Origin: Opitutaceae bacterium
Lineage (GTDB): Bacteria > Verrucomicrobiota > Verrucomicrobiia > Opitutales > Opitutaceae
NCBI GenBank assembly: GCA_018402455.1
Contig: JAGYIG010000001.1
Coordinates: 62,001 to 126,000 of the forward strand
Reading direction: 5' to 3'
Length of the DNA stretch: 64,000 nucleotides
The notes beneath the pieces were generated by a model. That model made no database searches, had not been told where the DNA came from, and saw only the letters and a list, made by a program, of their open reading frames with translations. A program made the position numbers and the translations under genes. Shown piece by piece: positions 61,751-64,000 of this stretch (the first letter of the stretch is position 1; each line of letters starts with the position of its first letter).

Positions 61751-63509
61751 GCGATGACTCCACCCACCCGCTGCTGCGCCGTCAGCTGGAAAAAACCCTC
61801 TCCGGCATCGACCTATCCGACGGCCCCTGGCCGGAGTTTTTGGCGGCGGTCAACGCCGCCTACCAGCAGGCGGACCAGGAGCGCGAATTTGTGGAACGCA
61901 CCCTCGACGTGGTTTCGACGGAATTGACCGCTGCCAATGAACAAATCCGGCGCGATGCCGAGGCGCAGCTGTCCCAACTCACCCACTACTACTCCCGCAC
62001 CCTCGACACCCAAAACGGCCTGGTGCTGTGCTACCGGCGCACGGCCGACGGCGATTTTGAGCACACGCTGTGTCGCGGCCAATTGTGCCAACGCATGGGC
62101 TATTCGCCGGATCGGGTGGAACACCATCGGCTGGGCAAGATTCTGCGCGGCCCCCTGCGACGTCGCATGCTGCGGGTCTACCAGGCCGGTTGGGCCGGCA
62201 AAATCAAGACCCTCGAAGGCGGCAGCAAACGCCGCGGGGTTCGCTTTCTGGCCGTCTTCCATCCCGTGAGGGAAAACGGTGAAACCACCGAGGTGATTGT
62301 GTCGGCGGTGGAAGTGTCGGAACTGAAATCCACCGAACAAGCCCTCCGCCAGGCCAAGGCCAAAGCCGAAGCCGCGGACCGCGCCAAGAGTGATTTCCTC
62401 GCGGTCATGAGTCACGAGATCCGCACGCCCATGAACAGCGTCATCGGCTTCACCAGCCTGTTGCGCACGACCCCCCTCACGGAGGAGCAGGCTCACTTCG
62501 TGAAGATGATCGAGTCCTCCGGAGAGGGACTGCTTGAAATCATCAACGATGTTTTGGACATTTCCAAAATCGAAGCCGGGCGACTGGAACTTTCCCTCGA
62601 GCCGGTCGAACCGCTGGGGCTCGCTCACGAGGTCGTGGCGATGATGCGCCCGCGGGCGGACGAGAAGGGGGTGCTGCTCCAGCTCCACGTGGCGGCCAAC
62701 GTGCCCGAACAGATCAAAACCGATCGCGCCAGACTACGACAGATTTTGATCAACCTGGTGGGCAACGCCATCAAGTTCACTGCCCGGGGATCGGTGTCAT
62801 TGGAGATTGAATACAACACGCCGGCGCAGCTCGGCGGCAAGGTGATCGACACCGGCATCGGCATCGCCCCCGAGGGGGCCGGAAACGCCTGTTCAAGCCG
62901 TTCAGTCAGGTCGACTCCTCGACCACCCGCAACTATGGTGGCACCGGTCTGGGACTCGCGATCTGCAAACGTCTCACCGAGGCCATGGGCGGCGGCATCA
63001 CGGCCTCCAGTGAGGCGGGGCAGGGGTCCTGCTTCGCCTTCACGGTCCTGGCTCCCGTCGTCGCCCCAGTGGTCGTGTCCCGCGCCACTGTCGCTGCGAC
63101 GGGAGATGGAGTGGTCAAGGATGCCGGGGAGGCCCCGTCCATTCTGGTTGTCGATGACAACCCGATCAACCGGAGGGTGTTGGGGATGATTTTGCGGACC
63201 GAGGGCTACCAAAAGATCGCCTATGCGGAAAACGGGGCGGACGCGGTGGCGCGGGTGCGCGAGCACGCGCCGGACCTCGTTTTTATGGATGTGGAAATGC
63301 CGGTGATGGATGGCATGACCGCAGTGCGGGAGATTCGCGGGTTGCCGCGTGTGACCGACCACACCCCTTGGATCATTGGACTGAGTGCGAACGTCTGGCG
63401 CGACACGGTGGAGCGGGCCCGGGCGGCCGGCATGAACGACTACCTTTCCAAGCCGCTGCGGCGGGAAGAGGTGAGCGCGGCCATTCGTCATCGTCTCCGG
63501 TCGCATTGA
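61747..63509 (+). pseudogene. Hybrid sensor histidine kinase with receiver domain, split by a one-base frameshift
   Basis: N-terminal helix, then a PAS-like domain (about 70-195) preceding a HisKA helix with the phosphoacceptor in FLAVMSHEIRTPMNSVIGFT (His near 222). The HATPase has LRQILINLVGNAIKFT (N box) and VIDTGIGIAPEG (G1), where the frame is lost. In the next frame RLFKPFSQVDSSTTRNYGGT and GLGLAICKRLTEAMGGGI (G2) continue, then a receiver domain: ILVVDDNPINRRVL and LVFMDVEMPVMDGM with the phospho-Asp. One added G in the run 62874-62878 restores 587 residues. Coupled to the FIST sensor by ATGA overlap. Likely a sequencing error. Confidence 0.9.
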
Positions 63510-63527
63510 GATCGTCTCAAGGGAAAC

Positions 63528-64000
63528 TCAAGACTGGGGGGTGATGATGGCTTTCACCACTCCATCCGCCAACCCCATGGCCAGGGCATACGCGTCGGCG
63601 GACCGCGCCAGGTCAAATTGGTGACTCACCAATCCGTCGAGCACCCCCTGCATCAGGGGATGTTCGATCAACGCCAGCGCGCGCGGGTAGGTGTGTTTCA
63701 TGCGTCGGGCGAACCGGACGGTGAGGCCTTTGCGCCGGGGGGTGGCGTGACCGAACTCCGTGCGGTCGTGCGCCGGGATGCCCACCAGCACAACCCGACC
63801 GCCTATTCGCGTGGCGGCGAAGGTTTGGTCAACCGAGTTCCCCGCATCGGCCGCTTCGAATCCGACATCGGCGCCCCGCCCGCCGGTGGCCTCCAGCAGC
63901 GGGCGCACCACGCTTTCCGCCGTGCCCTCCGCCGTTCCCGGCCAGGTCGTGGCTCCCGCTTTTTTGGCGTGGGCCCGGCGGGCGGCCATGGGTTCAAAGA
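63528..64000 (-). CDS. Zinc-type medium-chain dehydrogenase, C-terminal part (5' end outside window)
   Basis: The frame is open to the window edge, so only the last 157 or so residues are visible. EPMAARRAHAKKAGATTW is the end of the NAD-binding fold (sugar/alcohol dehydrogenase-like), followed by GRGADVGFEAADAGNSVDQT and TRIGGRVVLVGIPAHDRTEF. SHQFDLARSADAYALA closes the family pattern. The catalytic zinc domain lies beyond the window. It resembles sorbitol/L-threonine dehydrogenase-like enzymes; substrate unknown. Convergent with the kinase. Confidence 0.85.
   Translation of the reverse strand, partial: FEPMAARRAHAKKAGATTWPGTAEGTAESVVRPLLEATGGRGADVGFEAADAGNSVDQTFAATRIGGRVVLVGIPAHDRTEFGHATPRRKGLTVRFARRMKHTYPRALALIEHPLMQGVLDGLVSHQFDLARSADAYALAMGLADGVVKAIITPQS

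Noticed and set aside
1-64000. CRISPR arrays, tRNA or rRNA genes, transposases, phage genes
   Set aside because: Scanned by eye for regular spaced repeats, cloverleaf-like sequences and known proteins of these classes; none was recognised. A tRNAscan or Infernal run would settle small RNAs.

Overview
The window looks like a GC-rich chromosomal segment from a member of the Verrucomicrobiota, most likely Opitutales/Opitutaceae. This is a judgement from gene content, not a computed classification. Supporting signs are a PEP-CTERM surface protein, a SWIB-domain protein, DUF1080, DUF4097, DUF3299 and DUF481 proteins, Tat-exported TIM-barrel isomerases, Gfo/Idh/MocA oxidoreductases, an ECF sigma factor carrying a HEAT-like tail, and TonB machinery. 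No rRNA, tRNA, CRISPR array, phage or transposase gene was recognised. Genes are dense and mostly in short operons with 1-40 bp overlaps.

Layout. 1-4.2 kb: end of a PEP-CTERM protein, then a minus-strand amino-sugar set (SIS isomerase, BadF-type kinase, conserved unknown) and an RlmI-like methyltransferase. 4.2-8.9 kb: DUF481 protein with a very clean terminator, esterase, frameshifted DUF1223 protein, RHH/PIN toxin-antitoxin pair, and an unknown gene disrupted by an 8-bp tandem duplication. 8.8-12 kb: operon of GH113-like hydrolase, NUDIX hydrolase and Gfo/Idh oxidoreductase. 12-20.6 kb: PilP/GspC-like protein, SWIB protein, PPK2 polyphosphate kinase, two DMT transporters, lipase, DsbD-like protein and an Mpv17-like membrane protein. 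20.7-25.9 kb: a type IV pilus / type II secretion-like operon (three prepilin-like proteins, PilM, PilN, PilO and a PilP-like protein). 26.4-32.4 kb: flavin reductase, agarase-like hydrolase, apt, hydroxyacid dehydrogenase, rsgA, TonB-family protein, YhbY. 32.4-38.8 kb: TonB-dependent receptor with DUF2071, DUF1080, cytochrome b562-like protein, frameshifted RsuA and a membrane-anchored hydrolase.

38.8-43.9 kb is the most unusual stretch. It holds a Phd/VapC pair lying between a complete hydrolase gene and a copy of that gene's 3' end, a protein with three repeats of an undescribed module plus a histone-H1-like tail, a DUF4097 protein, and a sigma factor whose DNA-binding region 4 is replaced by a HEAT-like tail. 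43.9-46.6 kb: kynurenine breakdown genes kynB and kynU with an RNA methyltransferase. 46.9-54 kb: TIM-barrel isomerases, an esterase, an S9 peptidase with an in-frame amber codon, and a DUF3299 protein. 54.1-56.2 kb: an ABC transporter whose permease has a histidine-rich loop, resembling Zrg-type zinc uptake. 56.2-64 kb: nucleoside-symporter-like MFS protein, CAP lipoprotein, a second Gfo/Idh protein, a FIST sensor coupled to a hybrid histidine kinase, and a truncated zinc-type dehydrogenase.

Data quality matters here. At least five otherwise well-conserved genes (DUF1223, rsuA, kynU, the ABC ATPase, the histidine kinase) are broken by a frameshift, and each is repaired by adding one or two bases to a short G or C run. 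Restored lengths match their families. Base-calling errors are therefore the leading explanation, and these genes should not be read as true pseudogenes without checking reads.
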